Assembly (NCBI RefSeq): GCF_910589235.1
Contig: NC_060957.1
Span: 3,910,312-3,974,311, forward strand
DNA length: 64,000 nucleotides
Reading direction: 5' to 3'
Source of the DNA: Vespa crabro
Lineage: Eukaryota; Arthropoda; Insecta; Hymenoptera; Vespidae
Below are positions 37,454 to 52,980 of this stretch, piece by piece (positions within the stretch are counted from its first letter, which is position 1; each line of letters begins with the position of its first letter). Under the pieces are notes generated by a model that worked only from the letters and a program-made list of their open reading frames with translations, was not told the origin of the DNA and searched no databases. The position numbers were made by a program, and so were the translations under genes.

Positions 37454-38122
37454 TAATAACGATAATAACGTTAATAACTATAATAACAATAATAACGAAA
37501 TTAACGATAATAACAATACCAGTAATACCGATTATAACGATAATAACAATTATAACGATAATAACGATTATAACGGTATAAAAGATTATAACGATAATAA
37601 CGATATTATTAAATGCAATAATAACGGTAATATCGATAATAACGATATTATTAATTACAATAATAACGATAATAATGATAATAACGATATTAACGATAAT
37701 AACGATATAATTAAATACAATAATAACAGTAAAATGAAAATAATAATATTAGTAATAACGTTATTAACGGCAATAACGTTATTATTAATTACAATAATTA
37801 CGATAATAAAGATAATAACGATAATAATTTTACTAACGATAATAACAATAATACTAAAAATAATAAATATAATAACGATAATACCGATATTAATAATTAC
37901 AATAATAGCGATAATAAGGGCAAAATACGATGATAAAAATTACATTAATAACGCAAATGACGAAAATAACGTTGATAATAATTACAATAATAACAAGAAT
38001 ATCGGTAATAACGATTAAAACCGTAATACAGATTATAACGTTAATAACGATAACAACGATAATATCGATAATATGGGTAATAATAATAATAATAAAGAAT
38101 TAACGATAATAACTATAATAAC

Positions 38123-38194
38123 GATAAAAATAATAACAACAATAACGATAAAAATAATAACAACAATAACGATAAAAATAATAACAATAATAAC
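38123..38194 (+). repeat. 24-bp unit in three tandem copies
   Basis: Units beginning GATAAAAATAATAACAAC start at 38,123, 38,147 and 38,171. The third has one substitution (AAC to AAT). The period is eight triplets. Confidence 0.85.
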
Positions 38195-41100
38195 GATAAT
38201 AGCGATAATAACGATATCAACAATAATAATAATAACAATAATAATTAAAATAACGATAATAACGATAAAAATAACGAAATTAACAATAACGATAACAACG
38301 ATAATAACGATAGTAATAATAATATCGATAATTTCGATAATATAGAAATTAATAGTGTTAATATTAAAATAATAACGATAATAATATTAAAATAATAACG
38401 TTAATAAAGGTAACAATAATAACGTTAATAATGAAAATACCGATAATAATAATAACGATATTAACGATACTAATAATAACAATAAAAACGATATTAACGA
38501 AAGTAACGAATGAAATAATAATTATAATAGAATAATGACCTTAATAACGATAATAACGACTATAATGATAATAACGATAGTAGTAATAACAATAATAACG
38601 ATAATAACAATAATTTTATAAATAATAATAACGATAACAACGATAATAATAATAACAATAAAAACAGTAATAACTATAATAACGATAATAATAATAACAG
38701 TAATTATGTTATTAACTATAATAACGATAATAATAATTACAGAAATAACGATAATAACGATAATAATGATTATAAAGGTATTTACGATAACAGAAATAAC
38801 GATAATAACGATAATAACCATGATAATAATAACAATTTTAACGACATTGAGGATAATAATAATAACATTAATAACAATTATAATAGTATAAACTCTAATA
38901 ACTTTAATTATAATTACTAAAATAACGGTAATAACGACAATAATAATTATAATGATAACGATAATAATGATAATATCGATAATAATAATAATAATATTAA
39001 AATAGTAACGTTAATAAGTATCGTAAAGATAATAATATTAATAATAACAATAATAACGATGATGACCTTAAAAACGATGATAATAATAATTTCAATAGCG
39101 ATAATAACGATAATAATAATAATAATAACGATAATATTGATATTATCTATAATTATAAACATAATATTAATAATAGCAATCATAATAACGAAAACAATAA
39201 TAACGATAACAACTAATTAACGATAAAAATCAACACATTAATGACATTAACAACAATAATAATGAAAATAACGATAATAACAATAAAGGTATTAATGATA
39301 ATCATTATAACAATAATAACGATAATAACGAAAATAACGATTTTAATAATATTTATAATAGAATAATGACGGTAATAACGATAATAAAGATAATAATGAT
39401 AACAATAATAACGTTAATAACGATAATAACGGAAATAGTAATGATAATGGTAACAATAATAAAGGTAAAAACGATAAATCGATAATAGTAATAATAACAA
39501 TAATAACTATAATAACTGCTATAGCAATAATAATAATAATACCAATAATCACGATAATAACGATAACAACTATAATAACGAAAATAACGCTAATAATAAT
39601 AATAATAGTAACAGTAATAACTTTAATAACGATAACAATAATAACGATGATAAAGTTAATAAAGATAATAACGATATTATTAATTACAATAATAACGATA
39701 ATAACGATAATACGATATTATTAATTACAATATTTACGATAATAACGATACTAACGATAATAATGATAATAATAATAATAATAATAAAAAAATAATGATA
39801 AAAACGATATTAATAATTACAATAATAGCATTAATAACGATAATTACGATTACAAAAATTAGATTAATAACGAGAATAACGATAATAACGATGATAATAA
39901 TTACATTAATAACGAGAATAACGATAATATTGATAGTAACGATATTAACGATAACAATAATAACATTAATAAGGATAATATGAATAATTATAAAAATAAT
40001 ATTAATGATATCAACGATAATAATGATAACAATAATAACGATAATAACGAAAATATCGATTATAATCATAACATTAATTATAATAATAACGTTAATAATG
40101 AAAATACTGATAATAATATTAACTATAATAACGATAATAAAGATAATAATAATAATAACATTAATAAACTTAATATCAATAATTAAAAAATTTTAATAAC
40201 AATAATAACAATAATTGCAATAAATATAAAAATAATAATAAGAATAATCATGCTAATGGTGATAATAATAATAACGGTAATAACGAAAATTTCGGTAATA
40301 ATAAGAACAATAATAACAATAATATCGGTAATAACGATAATAACGATAATAATAACAACAATAATATCGATAATGACAATATTAATAAATATAATTATAA
40401 CGATAACAACGTTAATAATAATAACAATAATGACGGTAATAACAATAATTATAAAAATAATAATTACAATAACATCGATAATAATAATAACAATTATAAC
40501 GATAATAACGGTAATAGCGATAATAAAAATAAAACTAATAACGATATTAATAATAATTATAAATATAATAATAACAATAATAAAGATAATAATATTAATA
40601 ACTATAATAACGAGAATAACGATAATAACAATAATAATAATACCAATAATAACAATAATAGCAATAAATATAAGAATAATAATAATAATAATAACGCTAA
40701 TATCGATAACAATAATAAGGATAATAACGATAATAACGATAATAATGATAATAGTAATAACAATAATAACGGAAATTGCAATAATTATAAAAATAATGAG
40801 AAGAATAATAAAGTTAATAGCGAAAACAATAATAACGGTAATAACGAAAATATCGATAATAAAAATAACAATAATATCTATAAAAGCGTTAATAATAATA
40901 ATAAAAATAACCGCTATAATAACGATTATATAGATAATAATAATAATATTAATACCAACGATATTTACGATAATAACGATAATAACGATATTAATAATAT
41001 CAATATTAACGATAATTACGATTATAATAATAACATTAATAACGATAATAACGGTGATAATATTAACATTAATAACAATAACAACGATAATAACGATAAT

Positions 41101-41679
41101 AACGATAATAACGATAAAAACGATAATAACGATTATAACAATAACAATAATAATTCTATTAAAGTAAATTTATAATAATATTAACAGAAATATCGGTAAT
41201 AACGATAATAACGATAATAATATTAATAATAATAAAATAACAAAGAATATAACGATTATAACGATAATAATTACAATAACAGTAAAATAATGTCAATTAT
41301 AAAGATTATAGCGATAATAGTAATAATAATAATAATAACGATAATAACGGTAATAACGATAATAAGAATAACACATATAATGATAATTGCGATAATAACA
41401 ATAATAACGATAACAATAATAAAGATAATAACTGTAACAAGGATATAAAAAGTAATAATGATAATAATAATAATAACGATAATAACGAAGAATATAAGAC
41501 ATTTGTAACGATAATAAAGATAATAATGATAATAATAATAATTACAATAAAATAATAACGATAAAATCGATAATAACGATAATAATATTAGTAGTAATTA
41601 ATAATAATAACGATAATAACGATAATGACGATAATAACAATAAAGATGATAATAATAATAACAATAACAAAGATAATAA

Positions 41680-41825
41680 TAATAACAATAATAACAAATA
41701 TAATAATGAAAACAATAATAACGATAATTGCGATAATAACGATAATGACGATAATAATAACAATAATAACAAATATAATAATGAAAACAATAATAACGAT
41801 AATAGCGATAATAATAATAATGATA
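41680..41825 (+). repeat. 75-bp tandem duplication
   Basis: The word CAAATATAATAATGAAAAC recurs at 41,695 and 41,770, with matching flanks over most of a 75-bp unit. The period is 25 triplets, the same as at 42,761. Confidence 0.8.
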
Positions 41826-42760
41826 TTAACGATAATAAGGATAATAATGTTAATTATAATGATACTAATAATCACGATAATAACGATAATGACGATAATA
41901 ATAATAATAACTATAATAACGAAATCAACGATAATGAAAATAATGATAATAATAATAAAAACACTAATCACGATAATAACGATTATATTATCATTTATAC
42001 TAGTAACAATAATATAATAATAATAATAACAATAATGAAATAATAACGATTTTAAGTAGTATATCGATAATAAAAATAAAAATAAAAACGCTAATAATGA
42101 TAATAACGATAGTAACGATAAAAATAACAACAATAATATCGATAATGACAATAATTATAACAATACTTATAACAACTACAACGATAATAATAATAACAAG
42201 AATAACGATAATAACAATAATTATAAAAATAATATCGATAACAAAGATAATAATAACAATTATAACGATAATAACGGTAATAACGGTAATAATAATAACA
42301 TTAATAACGATATTAATAATAATTATATATATAATAATAACGATAATAACGATAATAATAATATTAATAACAATAATAACGATAATAAAGGTAATAACGG
42401 TTATAATTATAATAACAATAATACCGATAATAACGATAATGAAAAAAATTACAATTTACAAAAAAAACATTCGTAACAATAATGGCTATAATAACTATCA
42501 CTTCGATTATATTAATAGAAAAAATAATAACGATTATAAGGATAATAACGATAGTAATAATAATAATAATAACAATAATGACAAAAAAACGATAATAACG
42601 ATATAAATAGAACAACATTATTAACGATATTAACGATAATAATAATAAAAACGATAATAATAACAGGAATAATAACTATTGTAGCGATAATAACTATAAT
42701 AATAATAATAATAATAATTATAATGCCAATAATAACGATAATAATGATACTAACGATAAT

Positions 42761-42910
42761 AACAACAATAAAAGCAATAATAACTATAAAAGCGGTAATA
42801 ACGATAATAACGGTATTAAATATAATAGCATTAATAACAACAATAAAAGCAATAATAACTATAAAAGTGATAATAACGATAATAACGGTATTAAATATAA
42901 TAGCATTAAT
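42761..42910 (+). repeat. 75-bp tandem duplication
   Basis: Two 75-bp units beginning AACAACAATAAAAGCAATAA at 42,761 and 42,836, differing at about two positions. The homologous part of copy A (3,606-3,850) has these words once each, separated by other triplets. Confidence 0.85.
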
Positions 42911-45900
42911 AAAGATAATAACAATAATATTAACAAAAACGGTAATTATAATAATAACAATAAGAACAATACTAACGACAAAAACGATAATATTAATAAT
43001 AACTATTATAACGATAATATTGATAATAATATTAATATCAATAATAACGATAACAACGATAATAACGATAATAATAACATTAATATCAATAATAACGATA
43101 ATAAAGATAATAACGGTTATAATTATAATAACAATAATACCGATAATAAAGATAATGACAAAAATTACAATAACATTAATAACAATAATAGCGATAATAA
43201 CAATCATTACGATAATAATGATAATATCTATAAGAACAACAATGAAAATAATAACAATAAAACGGTAATAACTACAATAACGATAATAAAGATAATAACG
43301 ATAAAAAAGAAAATAAGATAATAATAATAATAAAAATAATGACGATAATAATGATAATAAAGATAATAATAACAATAAAAGTAATAATAAGAATCATAAT
43401 GTTTATAATAATAATAACAAAAATAACGATAAAAACAATCATAACGATAATAACGTTAAAAACAATTAAAGTTAATAATAATTATAACGAAAATAATGAT
43501 AATAACGATAATAACTTAAATAACAATACTATGGATATTAACGATTATAACGGTAAGAAATATAATACCAAAAATAACGATAATAACGATAATAACAATA
43601 AAAACAGTAATAATAATAATAACGATAATATCGAATATAACGATAATAATAATAATATTAATAATAATATAGGTAATAAATATAATAACGATAAATTTAA
43701 TAATAATAACAATAATAAACATAATAACGATAATTACGATAATATAAATAGCAATAGTAACGATAATAACGATAATAACGGTAATAATTATAATAACAAT
43801 AACAATGATAATAACGTTAATATCTATAAAAACGATAATAATATTAATAACGAAAATTTCGATAATATCGATAATAAAAATAATAATAGTAATAATAATA
43901 ATAAAAATAACGATATTAAAGGAAATAGATATAATAAATCTAATAACAATATTAACAAATAAAAACAATGAAAAATTAATAATAATAATAACGATAATAA
44001 CAAAAATAACGATATTAATGATAATAACGATCATAACGGTTATAATAATAATAACAATAATAACGTTAATAATCGATAATAACGATAATAATAATAATAA
44101 TAATAACGATATTAACAATAGTAACAATAAAAGACTTAATAATAATTATAACGATAAAAACGAAAATAACGATAATAATATGAATAACAAGAATAACGAT
44201 AATAAAAATAATAACGATATTATTACTAATCAATATAATATTAACAATAATAACGATAATAAAATTAATTACGATAATAATAATAACAACATTAACGATA
44301 ATAACGATAATAATATTAAATACAATAATAACGATAATAATAATATTATCAATATCAGCACCAAAAAAATAATAATAACAATATTAACAATAATAACGAT
44401 CATTACAGTTATAATAATAATAACAATAATAACGATAATAACCATAAAAGCAATAATAATATTATTATAACATTAATAAGGATAATAATGATAATAACGA
44501 TCAGAACAACAATAAAAATAATAATAAGGATAATAAAGATGATAACTATCAAAACGGTTATAATAATAATAACAATATTAACGGTTATAACGATAATAAC
44601 GATAAGAATAATAATAATAATAACAATAATGACAAAAATAACGATAATAACAATAATAAATATAATTACATTCAAACGATATTAACGATAATAACAATAA
44701 AAACAATAATAATAATAATAACGATAAAACGTAAATAACGATAAAGTAATAATAACATCAATAACGATAATAATGGTAATAACGATAATAAAAAGAATAA
44801 AAATAATAATAACGATAATATCGATAATAATGTTCAAAATGGTTGTATAAATAAAAATAATTACAATAAAAACGAAAATAATAATAACGATTTTAACGAT
44901 AATAACAATAAAAAAGTTAATAATAATAATAACGGAAGAAACTAAAATGAATACAATAAGAATAATAACGATATTAACGTTAATACCAATAAAAGCGATA
45001 ATAATAGTAATAACGATCATAACGGTTATAATAATAATGTCAATAATTAAGATAATAGAGATAATAACGATAACTATAATAACAATAATAACGATAATAA
45101 CGATATTAACGATAATGATAAGACTAATAACAATAACAACAAAAATAACGATAATGACGATAATAACGATAATAATAATTACAACAATAACGATAATAAC
45201 AATAATCACGATAATAAAGATAAAAATAATAACAATTATAACAATAATAACGATAATAAAAACAAAAACAATAAAAATAATAATAACGATAATAACGATA
45301 ATAATGGTTATAATAATAACAATATTAATAATAAAAACGATAATAATAATAACAATAATAACGATAATAACCGTCATAACGGTTATAGTAATATTAACAA
45401 TAATTAAGATAGTAACAATAATGACGGTAATAATATTAAAAATAATAACGATAATAACGATAATAATAAAATTACCAACAATAATAACGATAATAACGAT
45501 ATTAAAGATAATAATGTTAATAATAATAACAATAATAACAAAAATAACGATAATAAAGATAATAATAACAATAATAACAATAATAACGATAATATCATTA
45601 ATAACAATAATAACGATAAAAACGATAATAACGGTATTACATCATAATATAACGGTATTATAGTATAATATAATAATAATAATAACGATAATTACGATAA
45701 TAACAATATAGCAGATAATAATAATAATATCGAAAAAAACGATAAAAATAGTAATAATAAGAAAAATAATAACAAGAATAGCGACAATAACGATAATAAC
45801 CATAATAATAATAACAACAATAACGATAAAAACGATAATCAAGATAAAACGGATAATAATAATAACATTAATGTTGATAATGACGAAAATAATATTAATA

Positions 45901-48280
45901 ACAATAATAACGATAAAAACGATAATAACGGTAATAACAATATTAACAACAAGAAAGGTAATAATAATAATAAGGATAATAACGATAATAACGAAACTAA
46001 TAATAATATCAATAAGAACGATAACAACGATAATAACGATAATAGAGATAATAACGGTTATAATAATAATAACAATAATACCTATAATAATGATAATAAA
46101 GAAAATTACAGTAATATTAATAATGTTTATAAAGATAATAACGATAATAATAATAACAGTAATAATGATAATACGGGTAATAACGATAATAATAATAATA
46201 ACAATAATAACGATAATTAGTATAATAACAGTAATGATAATAATTATAATCATATCAATAATTATGATAAAAACGGTTATAATGATAAAAACGATAATAA
46301 CTATAATAAATGTATTAACGATAATAATAATAAAAAAAATAACGATATTGACGATATTAACAATAATATCAATACTAATAATAATAACAATAATAACTAT
46401 AATAATGATAATAACGATAATAACGATAATAATAATAATAAAATTGTTGATGTTTATGACAAAAATTATGGTAATAATAATTAGATTTAAAACAATAATA
46501 ACAATAACAACGATAAAAATAATAACAATAATAACGATAATAATATTAATAGCAATAATAACGATAATAACGATAGTAACGATAACAATAAGATAATAAT
46601 AACGATAATAACCATAATAACTTTAATAACGATAATTATAATAACAATAACAACGATAATAACAATTATAACAATAAAAACGATAATAATAATAATATCG
46701 ATTATAACGATAATTACAATAATATTAATAACAATAAGAACGATAATATCGATAATAGCTATAAAAACAGTAATATCGAAGATAACAATAATAATAACGA
46801 TATTTCTAATAATAATCAATATTAATAATAACCATATAATCGATTATAAGGTTAATGAAGAAAATAATAACGGTAATAATACTAATAACGATTGTAACGA
46901 GTATAACTATCTTAAGGATAAAAAACGATAATATCAATAATAACGATAATAACGATGATAATAATAATAATAATATTAATAATTATATTAAAACAATAAC
47001 AATAATAATAAAATAATAACGATAATAACGACAATAACGATAATAACGGTGATAACTATAATAAGGATTATAACGACGATAACGGTAATATCGATAGTAA
47101 CGATAATAACAATAACAATAGCGATAATAACAACAGTAACGTTAATACTATTAATAATGATAATAATAATAATAACGTTAATAACAATAAATTGATAATA
47201 TCGATATTAACTGTAATAATAATGATACTAATAATAGTAATAATAGTAATAATTATCGTATCGATAATATCGATAGCGGTATTTATAACGATAATAACGA
47301 TAATATCGATTATAACGATTATAACGGAAATAACAATAATAACGATAAGTGCGATAATAAAGTATATAACGATAATAATATTAATAATATCAATTATAAT
47401 TATATTACTAATATTTACGATAATAATCATAATAACAACAATAAATTTCATAACGTTAATAATAATTAAAATAAGGATCATAATAATAACAATAATAATA
47501 AAAATAACGAATAAAAACGTTAATAACAATTGTAACGTATTAGTGATAATATTAAGGATAATATTATTATTAATAATAATAGCGATGATAAAGATGAAAA
47601 TAATTATAACGATAATAAATATAGTAAAGATAATATCAATTATAATAATATCGATAAAAACGATAATATGGATTATTTTAATAAAAACGATAATAAAGAT
47701 AATAACAATAATAACGAATATAACACTTAAAACGGTAATAACGAAAATAATGATAATAAATATTTTAATAATAATTATAATAATAATATTATTATTTATA
47801 ATATTAATAATAACGATAAAACAGTAATAATAAAAATCATGATAATTGCGATAATAACTATATTAATAATTATTATATTAATAATAGTAATAATAATAAT
47901 AATAACGATACAAACTGTCAAAATGGAAATAACGATAACTGCAATAATAACGTTAATAACTATAATAACGATAGTAACGATAATATCAATAATAACGATA
48001 ATAACGATAGTAATGGTAATAAAGTTAATAAGGATAATATGAACGATAATAATAACGATAATAATAATATTATTAATGATTATAATAATAACGATAATAA
48101 CGATAATAATTACAATAACAATAATAGTGACAACAATGATAATAACTTTATTAACGATAATAATAACAATAATAATAATAATTATAACGATTATAAAGGT
48201 TATAACTATGTTAAGGATAATAACTATCATATCAATAAATACGATAATAACTATTAGAATAATAATATTAATATTTCACC

Positions 48281-51200
48281 TTTTTTTTCTTTTTTTTTGA
48301 TGGTCTGAGAATGCCGATCTTTACGCACTATCGCACGACCCCTCCAACTAGAGGAACACTTCACCATTTGGGTCCCCCATTAATGTCCTGGAATGTCTGG
48401 CTCGCCGTTGAAATAGGCACTACCGACTAAACTTATATCCATCCTAATGGCATAGTGAAACCATCCCGGCACCGCTATGGACCATTACTTCGAAATGGCG
48501 CTACTACATGAGGTCGCTTTACGGGATTCTCCATTCGGCTCCATGGGGCAGGAGACTCGTGCAAAATTAGGGTCACGTCTATTGGCCGCCCATCTCCTTT
48601 TTTCTGCATAAGATGGCCCTGAATTACCTTGTTCCATTCCTACTGACCTCGGAGCAATTCCTTGCCTACGTTGTCTGGCGAGATGTCTCCGAGGTCCTGC
48701 TTCAATGCAGTTGATCGGCGTTCTACCGGGTACACCTGAAAAACGTGTGGTGGGCGTCGTCATTTGTCGACCCCCCATAGGGGCAGTTGCTGTCTCATAC
48801 CTTCCTCATTTTTGCTAGGTAGGAGCAGAATGGGAAATACCCTGACAAGAATTGGGTGAGGTAGAAGTCGACCTCTCCCGCCTCCCGGTTTAGTCAGTTG
48901 TCTAATTGACTGATGAAACGGGCAATCCATCTGCCCCTAGGTTCTTGTTCTCATCTGCTTTGCCAGGCCTCGATGCTGCGATCCTTGATGCCTCCACCTT
49001 CCCCAGAACGGGCTTCTGCTGGTGGAGGAATTGTCTCTCTTTGGCTAGTAGATCGATCGTGATTACCCCCGCGATCATTAACACCGCGGGCTTCGAGACC
49101 GTGCGGTAGGAACACGCGATTCAGAGAGCGCTTCTCATCTGTACCACGGCTATGCGCTTGCGATCTTTCTCGTGTCGCAGCGCCTCGGTCCAGACTTCCT
49201 CGCCACACAGCATCACTGCTTCGGCGGCGCACATAAGTAGTCGCCTCATGCACGGTCGTGGACCGTTGACGTTTGCCATGAGTGTGCCAAGCGAGGCTAC
49301 TACTTTTCCGCCTTATTGGCTCCCCTAATTATATGCTCTACGAAATTGAGGTAGCTATCAAGCATTACGCCTAGATATATTACCGCTGACTTGGTCTGGA
49401 CCATCGGGTCTCCTACCGTGAAGGTGCGCAAGGTGTTGTTACGCTTCTTCGTAAGTAGCTTCGTGGTTGAGCAGCAGCTGTGCGTCCTCCGTTTCTATTG
49501 CGTTTATGATAACTGCAATGACATCTGCGAACCCCACCATGAAAGATCCCTCAGGGACTGCCATACGTAAGATACCGTCATTGAAAATATTCCAAACATC
49601 AGGTCCCAGTATGGAGTCCTTGGCTGCACCCGATGTCCATCCCAATCTTTTCGGAACATCGCCACTATTGAATTCTAGGAAGCGCTCGTTCAGGTAGTCC
49701 CCGAGTATTCGGAGTAGATTCTCCGGGAGTAGGTACTACTGCAATTACATTCGAGCGCTTCACTTGCCAAGTCCCACCTGATGAAGTTGAAGGCATTTCG
49801 CACGTCTAAGGTAGTCAGCAGATACAAATGGCGAGATAAATTATTTCGGCGCTCTGTCATATTAGCGGCCGTGACAACTTACTGGACTGCGTGTATAGTG
49901 GAGAGGCCAGATCGAAATCCATACTGAAGGACAGCGCGTGGACAGTCCTCTGCCCACACGGTAGGTGTGACCTAAACAGTTTCTCCAGGACATTGTCAGT
50001 CGTGTCGAGCATATATAAAGGCCTGTTTGACGAAACGACATCTGCTGGGTCCTTGCCCTTATTTATGAGTACACATCTCGTTTTCTTCTACGGGGCGGGA
50101 AAAATGCTCTCCCTGAGGCACATGTTATACATGTTAAGCAAGAGCTGACTCTGCGCGACAGCTTTATTATTTCCGCTGGAAAGCCGTCTGGTCCTGGAGC
50201 TTTCTTGTTCAGCATAGAAGATGCGGCCCTGAGGAGCTCTCCCACCGTAAACTGTGGCGCTTCGGGGCTGCCATTCGCAGACGGGCCAAACTATTAATTC
50301 GGCTGTGAGGGGAATAGGGTATCAACTATGTTCTCCAACGTCCTCGCGTCCTGAGAGATTCCTTGCTTGTGTGTCCCCAGCTTGCGAGTAACGATCTGAT
50401 ATCTAAATTCCCACCGATTCTGGTCGATATCCATGCACAGCTCCTTCCAGCACCGTCCTTGAATGGCTTTGAAGATCCTCTTCAGTAATATGTTGGCCGC
50501 TTTATACTCTACGCTCAAGTGAGCAGCGTCGAGCTCGCGGCTCTACATTCGTTGTGCTAACCGGCGAAGCCTTATGTTCTTCTTGCGAAGAACTGTGATC
50601 TCGTTCGTCCAACAGTATGCAGGACGCCGCTGCCGGTTCGTGTTATTTCCTACTATCGCGCAAGCCTTTTGGATGAGTAGCATAGTTGCTGCAGTAATCC
50701 TCCTGGATTGCGCATGTGGCGATAGACTCGCGGAAGCAATTTGAAGGGATCTCCATCCTTCATTTAAGACCGAAGACAGCCTCTCTCGATCCATTTTTGC
50801 AATGATCTACCGGAGGGTCTTACTGGAGTTGTCACGGATGGCCTCCTATCTTGTACATCGAAGAGGATGTACTGATGGTCGCTCCCGGTATAATCCTCAA
50901 TTACCCGCCAGCCTACGACTCTTTCCACAAGTTGTTCGTTGGCTAGAGAGACGTCCAGGATCGTCTGTAGCCAGGCCTTCAACAAGGTTGACGTCGAGCC
51001 TGTGTTGAGTACTGATAGCTGTAGTCTCGACACCAACTCCATGATTCACCTTCCTCTGGAGTCCGGTCTGAACTCCCCCCATTTGAGAGTTTTGGCGCTT
51101 AAGTCTCCAGCCATAATGAGATCACCATGCATTTCCCGTAGCACGTTTTCCAGATCGTCCAGTTTGTTCTGGAAGTCCTCTGTCCGGTCATACGGGGTGA

Positions 51201-51445
51201 GATATACGCTGTCATAAGTCATCAAGTTATGTTTCACCCAAATGTAACCGCGTCCGTAATCCTGATCCGACACATTTATCTGTCGGGTATCTGAGATCCA
51301 GACAGCCGCGGTGCCCAATTCGTCGGCGTACCATCCAGTTCCTAATATATTCTGGTACTGTTCGCTGATCAGAACATCATCCGCTTATTTCTCAGAGCAA
51401 ATCTGGGTTAGGAGGTGGGACAGAGTTGGGTTAGGTGATGGAATA
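48281..51445 (-). mobile_element. R1-clade retrotransposon, 5'-truncated, minus strand
   Basis: The poly(A) end appears as T-rich sequence at 48,281-48,298, followed by GATGGTCTGAG, the reverse of the 3' end at 32,924. The element continues through ORF2 and stops near 51,418 at the start of the endonuclease, so it is a 5'-truncated insertion as non-LTR elements often give. It belongs to the same family as the 26-kb element but to a noticeably diverged lineage. In duplication copy A only the last ~180 bases remain (8,828-9,009). Confidence 0.87.
48578..51418 (-). pseudogene. R1-clade ORF2, minus-strand copy, decayed
   Basis: Read from 51,418 downward: the endonuclease start (GTAAVWISD near 51,310; LTPYDRTEDFQ; GDLSAKTLKWG) and, after a TGA near 51,046, SDHQYILFD around 50,860. 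RT blocks are KKAPGPDGFPAEIIK near 50,200 and LGPDVWNIFNDGILRMAVPEG near 49,590 (cited in parts). The catalytic YADD is replaced by FADV (49,531-49,520). The second Asp of the pair is lost, so the polymerase would be inactive even without the many stops. The C-terminal Cys-His part near 48,600-48,780 is heavily degraded. Confidence 0.82.
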
Positions 51446-51877
51446 AGAGTGAAAATGATTACGATATTAATAATAATAATAATAATATAGAGAATAATAA
51501 TAGTTACGATATAAAAGATAGTAACAATGATAACGATATTAATAACGATTATTATAATAGTAACGATAACAGTAAAAATAATAACAATAATATTAATTAT
51601 AATAATAATACTGATAATGAAAAAAAATAAGGATATAAACGTATATAACGATAATAACGACAATAATAACGACAATGATAATAGTAACGAAAATAACGGT
51701 AGCAATGATAAAAATTACGATAATAACGATTATAACGATTATAACGTTAATAACGATAATAATAACGATAGTAAGGATAACGATAAAAACATTAATAAAG
51801 TTGATAATTACGATAATAGTAGTAGTAACAATAACAGCGACAATAATAATGATAATAATAGTAATGTAGTTAATAAC
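51446..51877 (+). repeat. RAY-triplet satellite, block 6
   Basis: Counterpart of 9,010-9,443 with few differences. No other content. Confidence 0.93.
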
Positions 51878-52097
51878 TCTGGATTGAAACGATATATATA
51901 TTCTAGCAGTACATGAGACTAGATTTTTGGATAAAAATGTGACAGAAACTAAAGAATATAAAATCTTTAAAGGTATGCATGCGATTAAAATTATGATGTG
52001 ATTGCCAAACTTGGGAACAGACTTATATATCTGTAAATGAGTATTAAACTTTGTAACAGAATTCAAATCCCGCTCAGAAAGGATGTCTCTTTAGACG

Positions 52098-52496
52098 ATG
52101 AAATGCAAAAGTCAATTATACATTTTTATTAATTGTCATGCACCAATAAATAAAGACAACATGAAGAACCCAAATAAAGTAGAGGAATTCTGGGACATCC
52201 TGGACGATGGAATGTCTAAAATTCCAAAGTCAAATGTAGTGATATTACTTGGAGATTTCAATGCCCAAATAGGAAGGTAGAGAATTCAAAGAACAATAGT
52301 GGGAGAATATGCTGCACACCAAAGAATAAATAGAAATGGGATGAGATTGATTACTATTTGTAAAAACTTTCAATTGAAGGTAATATTGACTTTCCTCAGG
52401 AAATTGCCAAGAAGAGCTAAAACATGTATTTCTCCAAATCCATGTTTCCAAGGTGAATTTCAAACAGATCATGTAGCTATATCCAAAGAAACATGA
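52098..52496 (+). pseudogene. RTE-like endonuclease fragment (copy B)
   Basis: Matches 9,665-10,063. GDFNAQIG is present at about 52,251-52,274. A private stop (TAG 52,278-52,280) follows directly, where copy A has a sense codon. Beyond it the frame is open to the shared TGA at about 52,494, and it lacks the TAA found at 9,887. The QTDHVAIS segment has Thr for Ile relative to copy A. Confidence 0.8.
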
Positions 52497-52559
52497 CGGA
52501 AATTATGTGTGTCAAGGTAGTAAGAAGGTGAGAATTTGAATCTGATTACTTTTTGTCTA

Positions 52560-52980
52560 AAATCAAAATCAAATTCTTACCCAACAGAAATCACAGAAGA
52601 GGGGAAATAATAAATAAGTACAATACAAATAGACTCCAAATTACACAAGAAACTTTGGAAACATTTTAGGAAGAAATAAAAGTAACTCATCATGGGAAGT
52701 GGCAAGATTTATTAAAAGAAATAACGAACGCATCCCAGAAAATATTTGAACTAGCCAAGCATAGAAAAAAACCTTGGTGGAACTAAATATGTGAAAATGC
52801 ATTACAGGATAGAATAAAACAATGGATAAAGTGGAAATACTCGGGGAAGACTGAACACCATGATCTATTCAAACAACGAAAGAAAGACGCTGCTAGAATA
52901 ATAAGGGGAGTTAAAAAATCTTTCGAAAAATCACATCTTATCGACATGCAAAACAACTTTTTTAAAAATAATTCATGAAA
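52560..52980 (+). pseudogene. RTE-like linker (copy B)
   Basis: Homologue of 10,120-10,545. Private nonsense changes break it, such as TAG near 52,667 (copy A has CAG) and TAA near 52,785 (copy A has CAA). A Lys/Trp-rich core is still readable. Confidence 0.75.

Larger units (their letters stand above)
32936..48280 (+). repeat. RAY-triplet satellite, block 5 (15.3 kb)
   Basis: Longest satellite block and free of recognisable transposons. From about 42,360 it is collinear with 2,790-8,827. It contains several phase-keeping tandem duplications (24 bp at 38,123; 75 bp at 41,695 and at 42,761) and repeated modules with GATATTATTAATTACAATA near 37,645, 39,672 and 39,714. All + strand triplets keep the RAY orientation. 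Frames such as 35,708-36,355 (-) and 42,512-43,375 (-) are compositional. Confidence 0.95.

Noticed and set aside
32936..48280. A hidden gene or RNA element inside the longest satellite block
   Set aside because: I scanned both strands for breaks in the RAY pattern and found only small indels and tandem duplications, with no complex-sequence island.
51400..51440. GGTTAGG words resembling the insect telomere repeat TTAGG
   Set aside because: Only two or three scattered occurrences, mostly the reverse of CCTAACCCAG within R1 ORF2. Not a tandem array.
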